From an uncultured Pelagibacteraceae bacterium (GTDB lineage Bacteria; Pseudomonadota; Alphaproteobacteria; Pelagibacterales; Pelagibacteraceae), in NCBI GenBank assembly GCA_902616145.1, contig CACMRM010000002.1, positions 1-64,000 of the forward strand: a stretch of 64,000 nucleotides of DNA, read 5' to 3'. Positions 41,891 to 52,796 of this stretch are shown here, one piece after another. The number at the start of each line of letters is the position of its first letter. Within the stretch, counting starts at the first letter, position 1. The translations under genes were made by a program, and so were the position numbers. The notes beneath the pieces are model-generated. The model was given only the letters and a program-made list of their open reading frames with translations. It was not told the origin of the DNA and did no database searches.

Positions 41891-43945
41891 ATGGCGGAAC
41901 TCTTATTGGAATTATATAGTGAGGAAATTCCACCACAATTACAAATAGCAGCAAGGTCTCAAATAAAACGATTTATTGAAAACTCTTTTGAAGAAGACAG
42001 TATAAAGTATAAAGAATTATTAGTTTACTCTTCACCAACAAGACTAATGGTGCTCATAAAAAATCTTGCTGAGAAAATTAAAATAGAGCCTAAAGAGCTC
42101 AAAGGACCTAAAGTAGATTCACCCGATCAAGTATTACGAGGTTTTATAAAAGCCAAAAATGTCAATGAGAAAGACTTAATAAAAAAAGATACCGATAAAG
42201 GAAAATTTTATTTTATAAAAACAGAATCTCAATCAATTTTAGTTGAAGATTTACTAATTAAAATTCTTCCAAAGGCGATAGGTTCAATTAATTGGAAAAA
42301 ATCAATGAAATGGTCAGACCATAATTTGATGTGGGGCAGGCCACTTAGGTCAATTTTTGCAAAATTTAACAATAAAAAATTATCGTTCAAATTTGAACAT
42401 CTTGATACTACTGATAATGTAATTATTGAACAAGACTTAATTACAAAAACTAAAAAAATAAAAGATTTTAAAGATTATATAAATTTTTTAAAAAGTAGAA
42501 AAATAATCGTTGATCATCAGGAAAGAGAAGAGATTATTATAAAAAAAATCACTTCATTTACTCAATCTAAACAATATAAAGTGACCCAAAATCCAAAGCT
42601 TTTAGAAGAAGTAGTTAACATTGTGGAGGACCCAAATCTGCTTCATATTAGTTTTAGTAAAGACTATCTAGAAATACCCAAAGAAATTATAATCTCTACT
42701 TTAGAGAAACATCAGAGATATTTTCCAATTTTTGATAGTAGAAATCGATTAACAAATTATTTTTTTGTTGTAGCCAATAAAAAAGATGAAAAAAAATTAA
42801 TTACTCAAGGTAACAAAAGAGTTGTAGAAGCAAGACTAGCAGATGCCAAGTTTTTTTGGGATAAAGATCGATCTAAAAATTTGATTAAACAAATAGCTAA
42901 TCTTAAATCAGTAACTTTCTTTGAAAAATTAGGAACTGTTTATGACAAAACACAAAGATTAAGACAGTTGGCTGGCTTATTATCCGACGATTTAAATATC
43001 AATAAAGAAAAAGTTCAAATTGCAGCCTCTATTTCTAAATCTGACTTATGTTCAGACTTAGTTGGAGAATATCCAGAGCTTCAAGGTGTAATGGGAAAAT
43101 ATTTTGCATTAGCACAAGGATTTGACGAAGATATTGCTAATTCAGTAAGCGATCATTACTTACCAATCGGTCTTACATCGGTCTTACCTAAAAAGCCTTT
43201 CAGCTATTCTATTTCAATAGTAGATAAAATAGATACATTAGTTGGCTTTTTTGTTATAAATGAAAAACCAACAAGTTCAAAAGATCCTTTTGCTTTAAGA
43301 AGAGCCGCGATTGGATTATTAAGAATAATTATTGAAAACAAATTATCATTTAAACTAAGAGATTTAATTAATTATGCTTTAAGACTTTATCAAGAACAAG
43401 GTGTTGAAATTAAAAACGAAAAAACAGCACAAGAAGTTCTAGAATTTATCAAAGAAAGAATGCGTAATGTTTTAAAATTAAAAAATATTAAGAATGATAT
43501 TATTGAGGCATCAATTAGTTCACATGCTGGAGATAATTTCTTAGCTCTTTATACAAAAACAATTTTAATGAATAAATACAAAAATAAAGGGATTGGTCTT
43601 AATGCAGTCAGCTCTTATAAAAGAGCCTCAAACATTTTAGATAAATCCGAAAAGGAAATCACCGGAAGACCCGATGCTGTATTATTTAGAAAAAATGAAG
43701 AAAAAATACTTCATGAAAAAATAAATGAGATACGGAAAGCTTTTACAGTGAAAGATGATAACAAAGATTACGAAAGCTTGTTGATAAAGCTTTCTGATAC
43801 TAAAGAGTATACAGATAATTTTTTTGACAATGTTGTTGTAAATGATGAAAATCAGGATATTAAAAATAATCGATTAGAGTTATTAAAAATGTTTTGTAAT
43901 ACTTTTGATAACTTTATTGATTTTTCAAAATTAGAGAGTCAATAA
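41891..43945 (+). CDS. glyS: glycyl-tRNA synthetase beta subunit
   Basis: LLLELYSEEIPPQLQ, LEKHQRYFPIFD, KPTSSKDPFALRRAAIGLLRII. Confidence 0.96.
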   Translation: MAELLLELYSEEIPPQLQIAARSQIKRFIENSFEEDSIKYKELLVYSSPTRLMVLIKNLAEKIKIEPKELKGPKVDSPDQVLRGFIKAKNVNEKDLIKKDTDKGKFYFIKTESQSILVEDLLIKILPKAIGSINWKKSMKWSDHNLMWGRPLRSIFAKFNNKKLSFKFEHLDTTDNVIIEQDLITKTKKIKDFKDYINFLKSRKIIVDHQEREEIIIKKITSFTQSKQYKVTQNPKLLEEVVNIVEDPNLLHISFSKDYLEIPKEIIISTLEKHQRYFPIFDSRNRLTNYFFVVANKKDEKKLITQGNKRVVEARLADAKFFWDKDRSKNLIKQIANLKSVTFFEKLGTVYDKTQRLRQLAGLLSDDLNINKEKVQIAASISKSDLCSDLVGEYPELQGVMGKYFALAQGFDEDIANSVSDHYLPIGLTSVLPKKPFSYSISIVDKIDTLVGFFVINEKPTSSKDPFALRRAAIGLLRIIIENKLSFKLRDLINYALRLYQEQGVEIKNEKTAQEVLEFIKERMRNVLKLKNIKNDIIEASISSHAGDNFLALYTKTILMNKYKNKGIGLNAVSSYKRASNILDKSEKEITGRPDAVLFRKNEEKILHEKINEIRKAFTVKDDNKDYESLLIKLSDTKEYTDNFFDNVVVNDENQDIKNNRLELLKMFCNTFDNFIDFSKLESQ

Positions 43946-46605
43946 TGGCAAAAATTATATTTAGTTTTGATGATAAATCCGCCAAAAAATTAAAAAATAA
44001 AAGAAATGTTTTAGGCGGAAAAGGAGCAAACCTTGGTGAAATGGGTAGATTAGGTCTGCCTGTTCCTCCTGGATTTACTATTACAACAGATGTTTGTGAT
44101 TTATTTTACAAAAATAAAAAAAAATTACCTAAAAAAGTAATACAAAATATTGAGTCAGAGCTGAAGAATATTGAAAAAAAAACTAAAAAGAAATTCGGTG
44201 ATCTTAAAAATCCATTATTAGTATCGGTCAGATCAGGAGCTAGAATTTCAATGCCAGGCATGATGGACACAATTTTAAATCTTGGTCTTAATGATAAAAC
44301 TGTTGAGTCATTGAAAAAGAAAACATCTAACGGAAGATTTGCCAAAGATTGTTATAGAAGATTTATACAAATGTATAGCAATGTAGTTTTGGGAGTAGAA
44401 GGACATTTGTTTGAAGAGCTAATTGATAATTATAAGTTAACTAAAGGAGTTTTATTAGACACAGATCTAGACGAGAGTGATTGGGATGGTTTAATTTTAA
44501 ATTTTAAAGAATTAGTAAAAAAAGAAAAAAAAATTAATTTTCCACAAGATGTAAAGGAGCAATTATTAGGAGCAATAAATGCTGTATTTTTATCTTGGGA
44601 TAGTCAAAGAGCAAAAACTTATAGAAAACTAAATCAAATTCCTGATCATTGGGGAACAGCTGTTAATGTCCAAGCTATGGTTTTTGGAAATATGGGTGAT
44701 GGTTGTTCTACAGGAGTTGCTTTTACAAGAAATCCTTCGACAGGAGAAAACTCTTTCTTTGGAGAATTTCTAATTAATGCACAAGGTGAAGATGTTGTAG
44801 CGGGTACTAGAACTCCTCAACACATCACTAAAAAAGCAAAAAAAAATTCAGGATCTAAAGATCCTTCAATGGAAGAGGCTATGCCCAAAGTTTATAAAGA
44901 GCTTGCAAAGGTATTCCTTAAGCTAGAAAGGCATTATAGAGATATGCAAGACATTGAGTTTACAGTTGAAAATAATAAACTTTGGATGTTGCAAACAAGA
45001 TCTGGAAAAAGAACAGCTAAAGCTGCAATTAAAATTGCAGTGGATATGGTTAAAGAGAAATTAATTTCAAAAAAAGAAGCAATTAGAAGAATTGATCCAA
45101 ATACTTTAGATACTTTACTACATCCTACTTTAGACGAAAAAGCTGAGAAAGAGGTAATTGCTTCGGGATTACCGGCATCTCCAGGAGCTGCAAGTGGTAA
45201 AGTTGTTTTCACTGCTGATGAAGCACAGAAATTAAACGGGATGATGCAAGATACAATATTAGTGAGGTTAGAAACTTCACCAGAGGATATACATGGAATG
45301 CATGCAGCTAAAGGAATTCTTACTGCAAGAGGCGGCATGACTAGTCATGCTGCGGTGGTAGCACGAGGAATGGGTAGACCATGTGTTTCAGGATCAAGTG
45401 AAATTACAATTGATTATGAGTTAAATCAATTTAAAGCTGGGAATCTAATTATTAAAGAGGGAGATATAATTACTATCGACGGTGGAAGTGGAAAAGTAAT
45501 GAAAGGATTAGTTCCTACTGTTCAACCAGAAATATCTGGATACTTCTCTACGATAATGAAATGGGCTGATGAGTTTAGGAAATTAAAAGTAAGAACAAAC
45601 GCTGAAACAGAGGCAGATAGCAAAACAGCTAGAGATTTCGGAGCTGAAGGAATTGGCCTATGTAGAACAGAACATATGTTCTTTGATGAAGAAAGAATTT
45701 TATCTGTTAGACAAATGATTTTGTCTAAATCAAAAGATGATAGAAGTAGCGCGCTAGATAAACTTCTTCCCCATCAAAAAGAAGACTTTAAAAAAATATT
45801 TAAAGTAATGTCAGGCTTACCTGTTACGGTAAGATTACTAGATCCACCACTTCATGAGTTTTTACCAAAAGCTGACAAGGACATAGATGAAGTAGCAAGA
45901 TCTTTAAATCTATCATCAAAAGAGGTTAAAGACAGAATTGCAGAGCTCCATGAGGAAAATCCCATGCTTGGGCATAGAGGCTGTAGACTTGGTATTTCTT
46001 TTCCAGAGATTTATGAGATGCAATGTAGAGCAATATTTGAAGCTATAGTCGAATTAAAAAAACAAAAAGTAAAAGCAGCTTTTGTAGAAATAATGATACC
46101 TTTAGTATCTAGTGAGTCTGAATTAAAAATTTTAAGAACTTTAGTTAATAAAATTGCTCAAGAAATAGAAAAAGAAAATAAATTAAAACTTGAATATATA
46201 GTTGGTACTATGATTGAATTACCACGTGCTGCTTTACAAGCAAAGTATATTTCAAAACATGCTGATTTTTTTAGCTTTGGAACTAATGATTTAACTCAAA
46301 CTACTTTTGGAATAAGCCGGGACGATTCAGGAAAATTTTTAAACGATTATATTGATAATAAAATTTTTGATGTAGATCCATTTGTAAGTATTGATCAAAA
46401 TGGAGTAGGCGAGCTAGTAGAAATAGCTTCTTTCAGAGGAAGAAAGACAAATAAAAATATAAAGTTAGGAATTTGTGGCGAACACGGTGGTGATCCAAAA
46501 AGCATTGAATTTTGTTCTAGAACAGGTCTTAACTATGTTTCCTGTTCTCCATTCAGAGTTCCAGTGGCAAGATTAGCTGCTGCTCAAGCAGAATTATCTA
46601 AATAA
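43945..46605 (+). CDS. ppdK: pyruvate, phosphate dikinase
   Basis: GGKGANLGEMGRLGLPVPPGFTITT, GGMTSHAAVVARGMGRPCVSG, GICGEHGGDPKSIEFC. Confidence 0.98.
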   Translation: MAKIIFSFDDKSAKKLKNKRNVLGGKGANLGEMGRLGLPVPPGFTITTDVCDLFYKNKKKLPKKVIQNIESELKNIEKKTKKKFGDLKNPLLVSVRSGARISMPGMMDTILNLGLNDKTVESLKKKTSNGRFAKDCYRRFIQMYSNVVLGVEGHLFEELIDNYKLTKGVLLDTDLDESDWDGLILNFKELVKKEKKINFPQDVKEQLLGAINAVFLSWDSQRAKTYRKLNQIPDHWGTAVNVQAMVFGNMGDGCSTGVAFTRNPSTGENSFFGEFLINAQGEDVVAGTRTPQHITKKAKKNSGSKDPSMEEAMPKVYKELAKVFLKLERHYRDMQDIEFTVENNKLWMLQTRSGKRTAKAAIKIAVDMVKEKLISKKEAIRRIDPNTLDTLLHPTLDEKAEKEVIASGLPASPGAASGKVVFTADEAQKLNGMMQDTILVRLETSPEDIHGMHAAKGILTARGGMTSHAAVVARGMGRPCVSGSSEITIDYELNQFKAGNLIIKEGDIITIDGGSGKVMKGLVPTVQPEISGYFSTIMKWADEFRKLKVRTNAETEADSKTARDFGAEGIGLCRTEHMFFDEERILSVRQMILSKSKDDRSSALDKLLPHQKEDFKKIFKVMSGLPVTVRLLDPPLHEFLPKADKDIDEVARSLNLSSKEVKDRIAELHEENPMLGHRGCRLGISFPEIYEMQCRAIFEAIVELKKQKVKAAFVEIMIPLVSSESELKILRTLVNKIAQEIEKENKLKLEYIVGTMIELPRAALQAKYISKHADFFSFGTNDLTQTTFGISRDDSGKFLNDYIDNKIFDVDPFVSIDQNGVGELVEIASFRGRKTNKNIKLGICGEHGGDPKSIEFCSRTGLNYVSCSPFRVPVARLAAAQAELSK

Positions 46606-47424
46606 TAAAGTCGTATCAAATGATTTGACGCTATGAGTAATCGCACCAACTGAAATTCTATTTACACCTGTTTTTGATATTTGTTTAATATTTTTTAAAG
46701 TAGCATTTCCGGAGTACTCTGTTTCATATTTATTTTTGCAAAGTTTTAAGCAATTTTTTAATTGTGAGGAGTTCATATTATCAAAAAGGATTCTTTTAAA
46801 TTTTAAGCCTAAAATTTGTTTAAGCTGATTTATATTTTCAACTTCAACTGTAACAATTTTTTTTGTTTTTATAGCTTTTTTAACTAATTCTCTAAGATTA
46901 TTAGATGTACTAATGTGGTTATCTTTAATAAGAATTTCATCGCTTAAATTATATCTGTGATTATGACCACCACCTTTTTTGACAGCATATTTTTCTAGTG
47001 TTCTTAAATTAGGTGTAGTTTTTCTCGTACAACAGATCTTAGTTTTTTTACCAATTTTTTTTACGAATTGATTTGTTATTGTTGCGACTCCTGAGGCATG
47101 ATTTAGAAAATTTAAAGCAGTTCTTTCAGCTGTTAAGATTGTTTTTGTTTTGGCCTTTATATTAGCGATTATCTTATTTTTTCTTATTTTTTTTCCATCA
47201 GAGACTTTCTTTATAAAAATACTTTCTCTTCCAATTAACTTAAAAGCTGCTTTACAAAATTCTAAACCAGCTATTACTCCATCTTGTTTAGCTATTATCC
47301 TAGCTTTAATAATTTTATTTTTTGCACTTACGATATTTGTAGTGATATCACCTCTAGGCTTCAGGTCTTCCTCTAGAGCCTTTCTTACAACTGATTTAAT
47401 ATAAAATTGAGTTAATACTTGCAC
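46594..47424 (-). CDS. nadC: nicotinate-nucleotide diphosphorylase (carboxylating)
   Basis: EDLKPRGDITT, NFLNHASGVATITNQFV, CTRKTTPNLRTLEKYAVKKGGGHNHRYNLSDEILIKDNH. Confidence 0.96.
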   Translation of the reverse strand: MQVLTQFYIKSVVRKALEEDLKPRGDITTNIVSAKNKIIKARIIAKQDGVIAGLEFCKAAFKLIGRESIFIKKVSDGKKIRKNKIIANIKAKTKTILTAERTALNFLNHASGVATITNQFVKKIGKKTKICCTRKTTPNLRTLEKYAVKKGGGHNHRYNLSDEILIKDNHISTSNNLRELVKKAIKTKKIVTVEVENINQLKQILGLKFKRILFDNMNSSQLKNCLKLCKNKYETEYSGNATLKNIKQISKTGVNRISVGAITHSVKSFDTTLLFR

Positions 47425-47428
47425 TGAT

Positions 47429-48415
47429 CTAACGACCGATCTCGGTCATTCTTATTACAGACTTTCTCGCGGCCTCTATAGTTTTACTATCTAAAATTAT
47501 CTCGTTAGTTTCATTTTCTAAACAATCTAATATTTTTTTTAAATTAATTTTTTTCATATAAGGACATAAATTACATGGTTTTATAAAAGATACTTTCGGA
47601 TTATCAGCTTCTACGTTATCACTCATTGAACATTCTGTAACTAACATAACTTTTTTAGGTTGCTTATTTTTTACATAATCAATCATTCCAGACGTTGATC
47701 CTGCAAAATCAGAAGCAGCAATTACATCTGGTGGACATTCAGGATGAGCTATTATTTTAATTCCAGGATTTTGGGATTTGATTTCCTCAATTTCTTTTCC
47801 TGTAAACTGCTCATGCACTATACAAGTTCCTTTCCAGGAAATTATTTTGACCTTAGTATTTTTTGCTACATAGTCTGCTAAATATTGGTCAGGTAGAAAA
47901 ATTACTTTATCTACATTTAAAGACTCAACTACTTTTACTGCATTAGCTGAAGTACAGCAAACATCAGTCTCTGCTTTAACGTCTGCAGAAGTATTTACAT
48001 AAGAGACAACAGGAACGCCTGGAAACTTTTGTTTTAGTAATTTTACATCTTTACCTGAAATAGAATTAGACAAAGAACAGCCTGCTTGCATGTCAGGAAG
48101 AAATACTTTTTTTTCTGGACACATTAATTTTGCTGTCTCTGCCATAAAGTGTACCCCACACATAATAATTTTATCGGCTTTAGTTTTAGACGCCTCTACT
48201 GCTAATGCCAATGAGTCGGCAGATATATCTGCTACACCGTGGTAAATTTCCGGAGTTTGGTAGTTATGAGCAAGTATTATTGCATTTTTCTCTTTTTTAA
48301 TTTTATTAATTTTCTCTATCAATGGAGCATGAATTTTCCATTCAGCCTCAGGAACGAATTTAGAGATTTTCTTATAAATCTCTTGAGTAGGGCTCAAATT
48401 TTGTTGTACAGACAT
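47429..48415 (-). CDS. nadA: quinolinate synthase
   Basis: ILAHNYQTPEIYHGVADISADSLALA, GVHFMAETAKLMCPEKKVFLPDMQAGCSLS. Confidence 0.97.
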   Translation of the reverse strand: MSVQQNLSPTQEIYKKISKFVPEAEWKIHAPLIEKINKIKKEKNAIILAHNYQTPEIYHGVADISADSLALAVEASKTKADKIIMCGVHFMAETAKLMCPEKKVFLPDMQAGCSLSNSISGKDVKLLKQKFPGVPVVSYVNTSADVKAETDVCCTSANAVKVVESLNVDKVIFLPDQYLADYVAKNTKVKIISWKGTCIVHEQFTGKEIEEIKSQNPGIKIIAHPECPPDVIAASDFAGSTSGMIDYVKNKQPKKVMLVTECSMSDNVEADNPKVSFIKPCNLCPYMKKINLKKILDCLENETNEIILDSKTIEAARKSVIRMTEIGR

Positions 48416-48476
48416 ACTAATTCTAATTTACCAACTTGAGATTAAATTGTCATTCATTTATTGTCGCATTATTATT

Positions 48477-48560
48477 GCGGTCGTGCTGAAATTGGTAGAC
48501 AGGCACGCTTGAGGGGCGTGTGGGTTTCCCGTGAGAGTTCGAGTCTCTCCGACCGCACCA
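48477..48560 (+). tRNA. tRNA-Leu (GAG), CCA encoded
   Basis: GCGGTCGTGCTGAAATTGGTAGACAGGCACGCTTGAGGGGCGTG...GAGTTCGAGTCTCTCCGACCGCACCA; long variable arm. Confidence 0.94.
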
Positions 48561-48572
48561 AAAAAAGGATTT

Positions 48573-48692
48573 ATGATTGAATATATAAGAAGGCACAAAA
48601 GAATTATATTTATAATTTTAGTTATAGCTTTTATTGAATTGAGCGGATATGGGATACTAGCGTCTTTATCTAGGCTACTAAACGTGCTCTAA
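48573..48692 (+). CDS. short putative membrane peptide
   Basis: 39-aa ORF MIEYIRRHKRIIFIILVIAFIELSGYGILASLSRLLNVL preceded by AAAAAAGGA; positive N-terminus and one TM; not in the ORF track. Confidence 0.45.
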   Translation: MIEYIRRHKRIIFIILVIAFIELSGYGILASLSRLLNVL

Positions 48693-49559
48693 AATTTTAC
48701 ACTCTTTATTATTTGCTAATAATATTTTATCTTCAAAATCTTCAAGATTAGGTTCGAGTACTTTAATTAATCCGAAGGGGTAAGGCTGATCAATAAGTAT
48801 TTTTCCTATTTTAATATTATTAAAAGTAATTTCATCACCGATATTTAATTTTTCTGATGAAGATATGGGTAACAATCTTCTTCTAAGTTTGTTTTTTAAT
48901 TTCATCCTTGCGGTATTCTCTTGCCCAACAAAACACCCTTTTTTGAAATCTATTGCCTGAAGCGTCTCAAAATTTGCTTCTAAACCAAATAATTGATCCT
49001 TTAAATTTAATAATCCCTTTTCAGGCACTCCTAATTTATGAGCAAGAGAAAAATACTCTTTACTATCAATAATAGAAAGATTTAATTTTTTTATTGTTAA
49101 GTAAAGCTTTTCTAGATTTGAAATTATTCTCGCTCCCAATTTTTTATTTCTTGGATCTAAAAAAATAGGAGTATCTCTGTAAGTAATAGTATTTTCATTT
49201 GATTTTAATTCGTCTTGTAATTCTTTGAACTTTGAGTCATTTATTACTCCGATAACGAATTCAGAAGAAAAGTCCTCAATTTTAACTTTTGATCTTAATT
49301 TGTATTTTGATAAATCTTTTATTAGCTCTTTAGTAAAGTTATCGCTACAGTCTAATAAATATCCTTTATTATTCTTAATTACAAAAAATTCATTCAAATA
49401 TTTACCTTGAGGAGTCAACAAAGCTGCAAAAACAGAGTTTTTATTAGAAACTTTATTTATGTCATTTGTAATTATATTTTGGAGAAAGTCTTTTGAATCT
49501 TCACCACTTACTAAGATTACACCTCTTTTTTCCAAAATTACAACTTGATCTTTTTTCAT
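48678..49559 (-). CDS. ygfZ: YgfZ/GcvT-like folate-binding protein
   Basis: FDFKKGCFVGQE-type signature (AIDFKKGCFVGQENTARMKLKNKLRRRLLPI). Confidence 0.92.
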   Translation of the reverse strand: MKKDQVVILEKRGVILVSGEDSKDFLQNIITNDINKVSNKNSVFAALLTPQGKYLNEFFVIKNNKGYLLDCSDNFTKELIKDLSKYKLRSKVKIEDFSSEFVIGVINDSKFKELQDELKSNENTITYRDTPIFLDPRNKKLGARIISNLEKLYLTIKKLNLSIIDSKEYFSLAHKLGVPEKGLLNLKDQLFGLEANFETLQAIDFKKGCFVGQENTARMKLKNKLRRRLLPISSSEKLNIGDEITFNNIKIGKILIDQPYPFGLIKVLEPNLEDFEDKILLANNKECKILEHV

Positions 49560-49595
49560 AATTGTTACTTATACATTATATTATATATAAAAAAT

Positions 49596-50909
49596 ATGTC
49601 TGATAATTATAGTCTTATTATTAAAAATGGTTCCTGTTATATCGATGGGAAATTGATTAAATCTGATATCGGTTTATATGAAAATAAAATTAAGAAAATA
49701 GGCAATATAGAGGAAAATAATTCTAATGTTTATGACGCATCTGGTAAAGTAGTTTTGCCAGGGATCATTGACACCCAAGTACATTTTAGAGAACCTGGAT
49801 CTACCGATGCAGAAGATTTAGAAAGTGGAAGTCGAGCTGCAGTCCTTGGCGGCGTAACCTCTTTGTTTGAAATGCCTAATACCAATCCTCCAACTGCAAA
49901 TTTAGTAGAGTTCGAGAAAAAATTAAAAGCTGCAAAAAATAGAATGCATAGTAATTACGCATTTTATTTTGGAGCAACTCCGCAAAATACAGAACAACTT
50001 GCACAACTTAAAAACGTTGAAGGTTGTTGTGGAGTTAAACTTTTTGCAGGATCTTCGACAGGCAACCTGTTGGTGGACAAAGAGGCGGATATCGAAAAAG
50101 TGATTTCTAGTAGTGACAGGATAGTTTCAATTCATTCTGAAGATGAAGATATTATTAAACTAAGAAAAAAATTTATTAGACAAGGAGATGTTCACTCTCA
50201 TCCTGAATGGAGAAATGTAGAATGCGCGATGTCCTCAACTCGTAGAGTTGTAAAAATTGCAGAGAGATATAATAAAAAAATTCATGTCTTGCATGTCACT
50301 ACCAAAGAAGAGGTGGATTTTTTAGCTATGCATAAAAAAAATGTTACCTTTGAAACTACCCCTCAACATTTAACTTTGTATGCACCAGATTGTTACGATA
50401 AATTAGGCACTTACGCTCAAATGAACCCGCCCTTGAGATCAAAAGATCATTACGATCGTTTGTGGGTTGCTATAAAAAATAATGTTGTGGATGTCCTTGG
50501 GTCAGATCATGCTCCGCATTTAAAAATAAATAAAGATAAAGAATACCCAAATACTCCATCAGGAATGCCAGGTGTTCAAACAATTTTCCCAGTTATGATT
50601 GATCATGTTAACAATGGAAAACTAGAATTAAATCAACTTATAAATTTGATGTGTGAAAATCCATGTAAAATCTTTGGAATTAAAAATAAAGGTTTTATAA
50701 AAGAGGGTTTTGATGCAGATTTGACGATAGTTGATATGGATAAAGAAGTTACTATAAAGAATGAAATGATTGCTAGCAAATGTGGATGGACGCCATTTCA
50801 CAATTATAAAGTAAAAGGTTTCCCCGTAGGCACAATTGTAAACGGTATTTTAGTAATGTCCGAGGGAAAAATATTAGTTGAGTCTAAAGGGCAACCTTTA
50901 AAGTTTTAG
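49596..50909 (+). CDS. pyrC: dihydroorotase (class I type)
   Basis: VVLPGIIDTQVHFREPGSTDAEDLESGSRAAVLGGVTSLFEMPNTNP, VLGSDHAPH; start at MSDNYSL (49596) preferred over track start 49545. Confidence 0.93.
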   Translation: MSDNYSLIIKNGSCYIDGKLIKSDIGLYENKIKKIGNIEENNSNVYDASGKVVLPGIIDTQVHFREPGSTDAEDLESGSRAAVLGGVTSLFEMPNTNPPTANLVEFEKKLKAAKNRMHSNYAFYFGATPQNTEQLAQLKNVEGCCGVKLFAGSSTGNLLVDKEADIEKVISSSDRIVSIHSEDEDIIKLRKKFIRQGDVHSHPEWRNVECAMSSTRRVVKIAERYNKKIHVLHVTTKEEVDFLAMHKKNVTFETTPQHLTLYAPDCYDKLGTYAQMNPPLRSKDHYDRLWVAIKNNVVDVLGSDHAPHLKINKDKEYPNTPSGMPGVQTIFPVMIDHVNNGKLELNQLINLMCENPCKIFGIKNKGFIKEGFDADLTIVDMDKEVTIKNEMIASKCGWTPFHNYKVKGFPVGTIVNGILVMSEGKILVESKGQPLKF

Positions 50910-52796
50910 AATATTATTATCTTTTAAGTCTTGTTTTATTTCATCTAAAATAGCAGGATCGTCTATAGTTGCTGGCATTTTATAAGGTTCATTATCCGCA
51001 ATTTTTCTAACAGTTCCTCTAAGCACTTTCCCTGATCTAGTTTTAGGTAATCTCTTGACTACAATTGCTATTTTGAATGCTGCGACAGGTCCAACTTTTT
51101 CCCTAACCATTTTTACACATTCACTAATAATTTCTTTTTTATCTTTGGTTACCCCTGCTTTAAGTGCAAGCAAACCGATAGGTATTTGACCTTTAAGTTT
51201 ATCAGCAATTCCTATTACTGCGCACTCCGCAACATTTGTATGTTCTGCTAAAACTTCTTCAATTGCTCCGGTTGATAATCTATGACCTGCAACATTAATT
51301 ATATCGTCTGTTCTAGACATGATCCAAACATAACCATCTTCATCAATGTGTCCCGCATCATAAGTTTGATAATATCCTGGGTAAGTAGTCATATAATTCT
51401 CCTTATATCTTTTATCCGCTCCCCAAAGAGTTGGAAAAGTTCCTGGCGGAAGAGGGAGCTTGACAACAATATCGCCCATCTTCCCTGGACCTACTTCTTT
51501 ACCTTCAGAATTTAAAACTTTAAGGTCATAACCCGGCACCGGTTTAAAAGCTGATCCGTATTTTACAGGAAAATTTTCTATTCCAGTGCAACTTGATGTT
51601 ATTGCCCAACTTGTTTCAGTTTGCCACCAATGATCGATTACAGGTGAGTTAGAAAGTTTTTCAAACCATTTTATTGTATCAGGGTCGGCTCTCTCACCTG
51701 CAAGAAATAGTTTATCAAACTTACTTAAATCGTATTTTTTAAAAAATTCTCCGTTAGGATCCTCTTTTTTTATAGCTCTAATTGCTGTCGGTGCAGTAAA
51801 AAGAGATTTTACTTTATGCTCTGAAATTACTCTCCAAAAAACTCCTGCATCAGGAGTTCCCACCGGTTTTCCCTCAAACAAAACTGTCGTACAACCATAA
51901 AATAATGGACCATATACTATATAAGAGTGTCCAACTATCCAACCAATATCACTAGCAGACCACCACACATCCTCTGGTTTGATATTGTAAATATTTTTCA
52001 TAGTCCATTTTAATGCAACTATGTGTCCACCTATATCACGAACTATTCCTTTCGGAAGACCCGTAGTTCCTGATGTGTAAAGAATATAAGCGTAATCATT
52101 TGCATTCATTTTTTCACATTCTGCAGGCTTTACATCTTTGTGAGCATCATCCCAGGTAATATCAATCGCAGGATTTAATTCTGCTTTATCCTTTTCTCTT
52201 TGAAAAATTATACACTTTTTAATTTTATGATTTGCTAATTCTAATGATTTATTAACTAAAGGTTTGTAATGAACAGTTCGTCCAGGCTCATAGCCGCAAG
52301 AGGCGGTAACAAGTATTTTAGCTTTAGAGTCATCAATTCTGCTTGCTAGTTCGTTTGCAGCAAAACCTCCGAATACAACTGAGTGAACTGCACCAATTCT
52401 CCCACAGGCTAGCATAGCTACTACTGCCTCTGGTATCATAGGCATATAAATTATGACTCTGTCTCCTTTGCTCACTCCTTGTTTTTTTAAAGCTCCAGCA
52501 AACAAAGCGACTTTTTCTTTCAACTGATTATAAGTTATATTCTCTTTTGAACCTGTTATGGGACTATCATAAATAATCGCAAGCTTTTTACCTTTACCTT
52601 GGTCGACATGAAGATCTAAAGCGTTATAACATGTATTTGTTACTCCATCTTCGAACCACTTATAAAACGGAGGATTTTGGGAATTTAAAATTTTTGTAGG
52701 TTTTTTGTACCAAAATATATTATTAGAGATTTCTTTCCAAAAATCCTCTCGATTTTTGATAGATTTTTGATAAATTTCGTTATATTTTTGAGTCAA
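50898..52796 (-). CDS. prpE: propionyl-CoA synthetase (acyl-CoA synthetase)
   Basis: YILYTSGTTGLPKGIVRDIGGH, SASDIGWIVGHSYIVYGPL, DDIINVAGHRLSTGAIEE, KTRSGKVLRGT. Confidence 0.9.
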   Translation of the reverse strand: MTQKYNEIYQKSIKNREDFWKEISNNIFWYKKPTKILNSQNPPFYKWFEDGVTNTCYNALDLHVDQGKGKKLAIIYDSPITGSKENITYNQLKEKVALFAGALKKQGVSKGDRVIIYMPMIPEAVVAMLACGRIGAVHSVVFGGFAANELASRIDDSKAKILVTASCGYEPGRTVHYKPLVNKSLELANHKIKKCIIFQREKDKAELNPAIDITWDDAHKDVKPAECEKMNANDYAYILYTSGTTGLPKGIVRDIGGHIVALKWTMKNIYNIKPEDVWWSASDIGWIVGHSYIVYGPLFYGCTTVLFEGKPVGTPDAGVFWRVISEHKVKSLFTAPTAIRAIKKEDPNGEFFKKYDLSKFDKLFLAGERADPDTIKWFEKLSNSPVIDHWWQTETSWAITSSCTGIENFPVKYGSAFKPVPGYDLKVLNSEGKEVGPGKMGDIVVKLPLPPGTFPTLWGADKRYKENYMTTYPGYYQTYDAGHIDEDGYVWIMSRTDDIINVAGHRLSTGAIEEVLAEHTNVAECAVIGIADKLKGQIPIGLLALKAGVTKDKKEIISECVKMVREKVGPVAAFKIAIVVKRLPKTRSGKVLRGTVRKIADNEPYKMPATIDDPAILDEIKQDLKDNNILKL

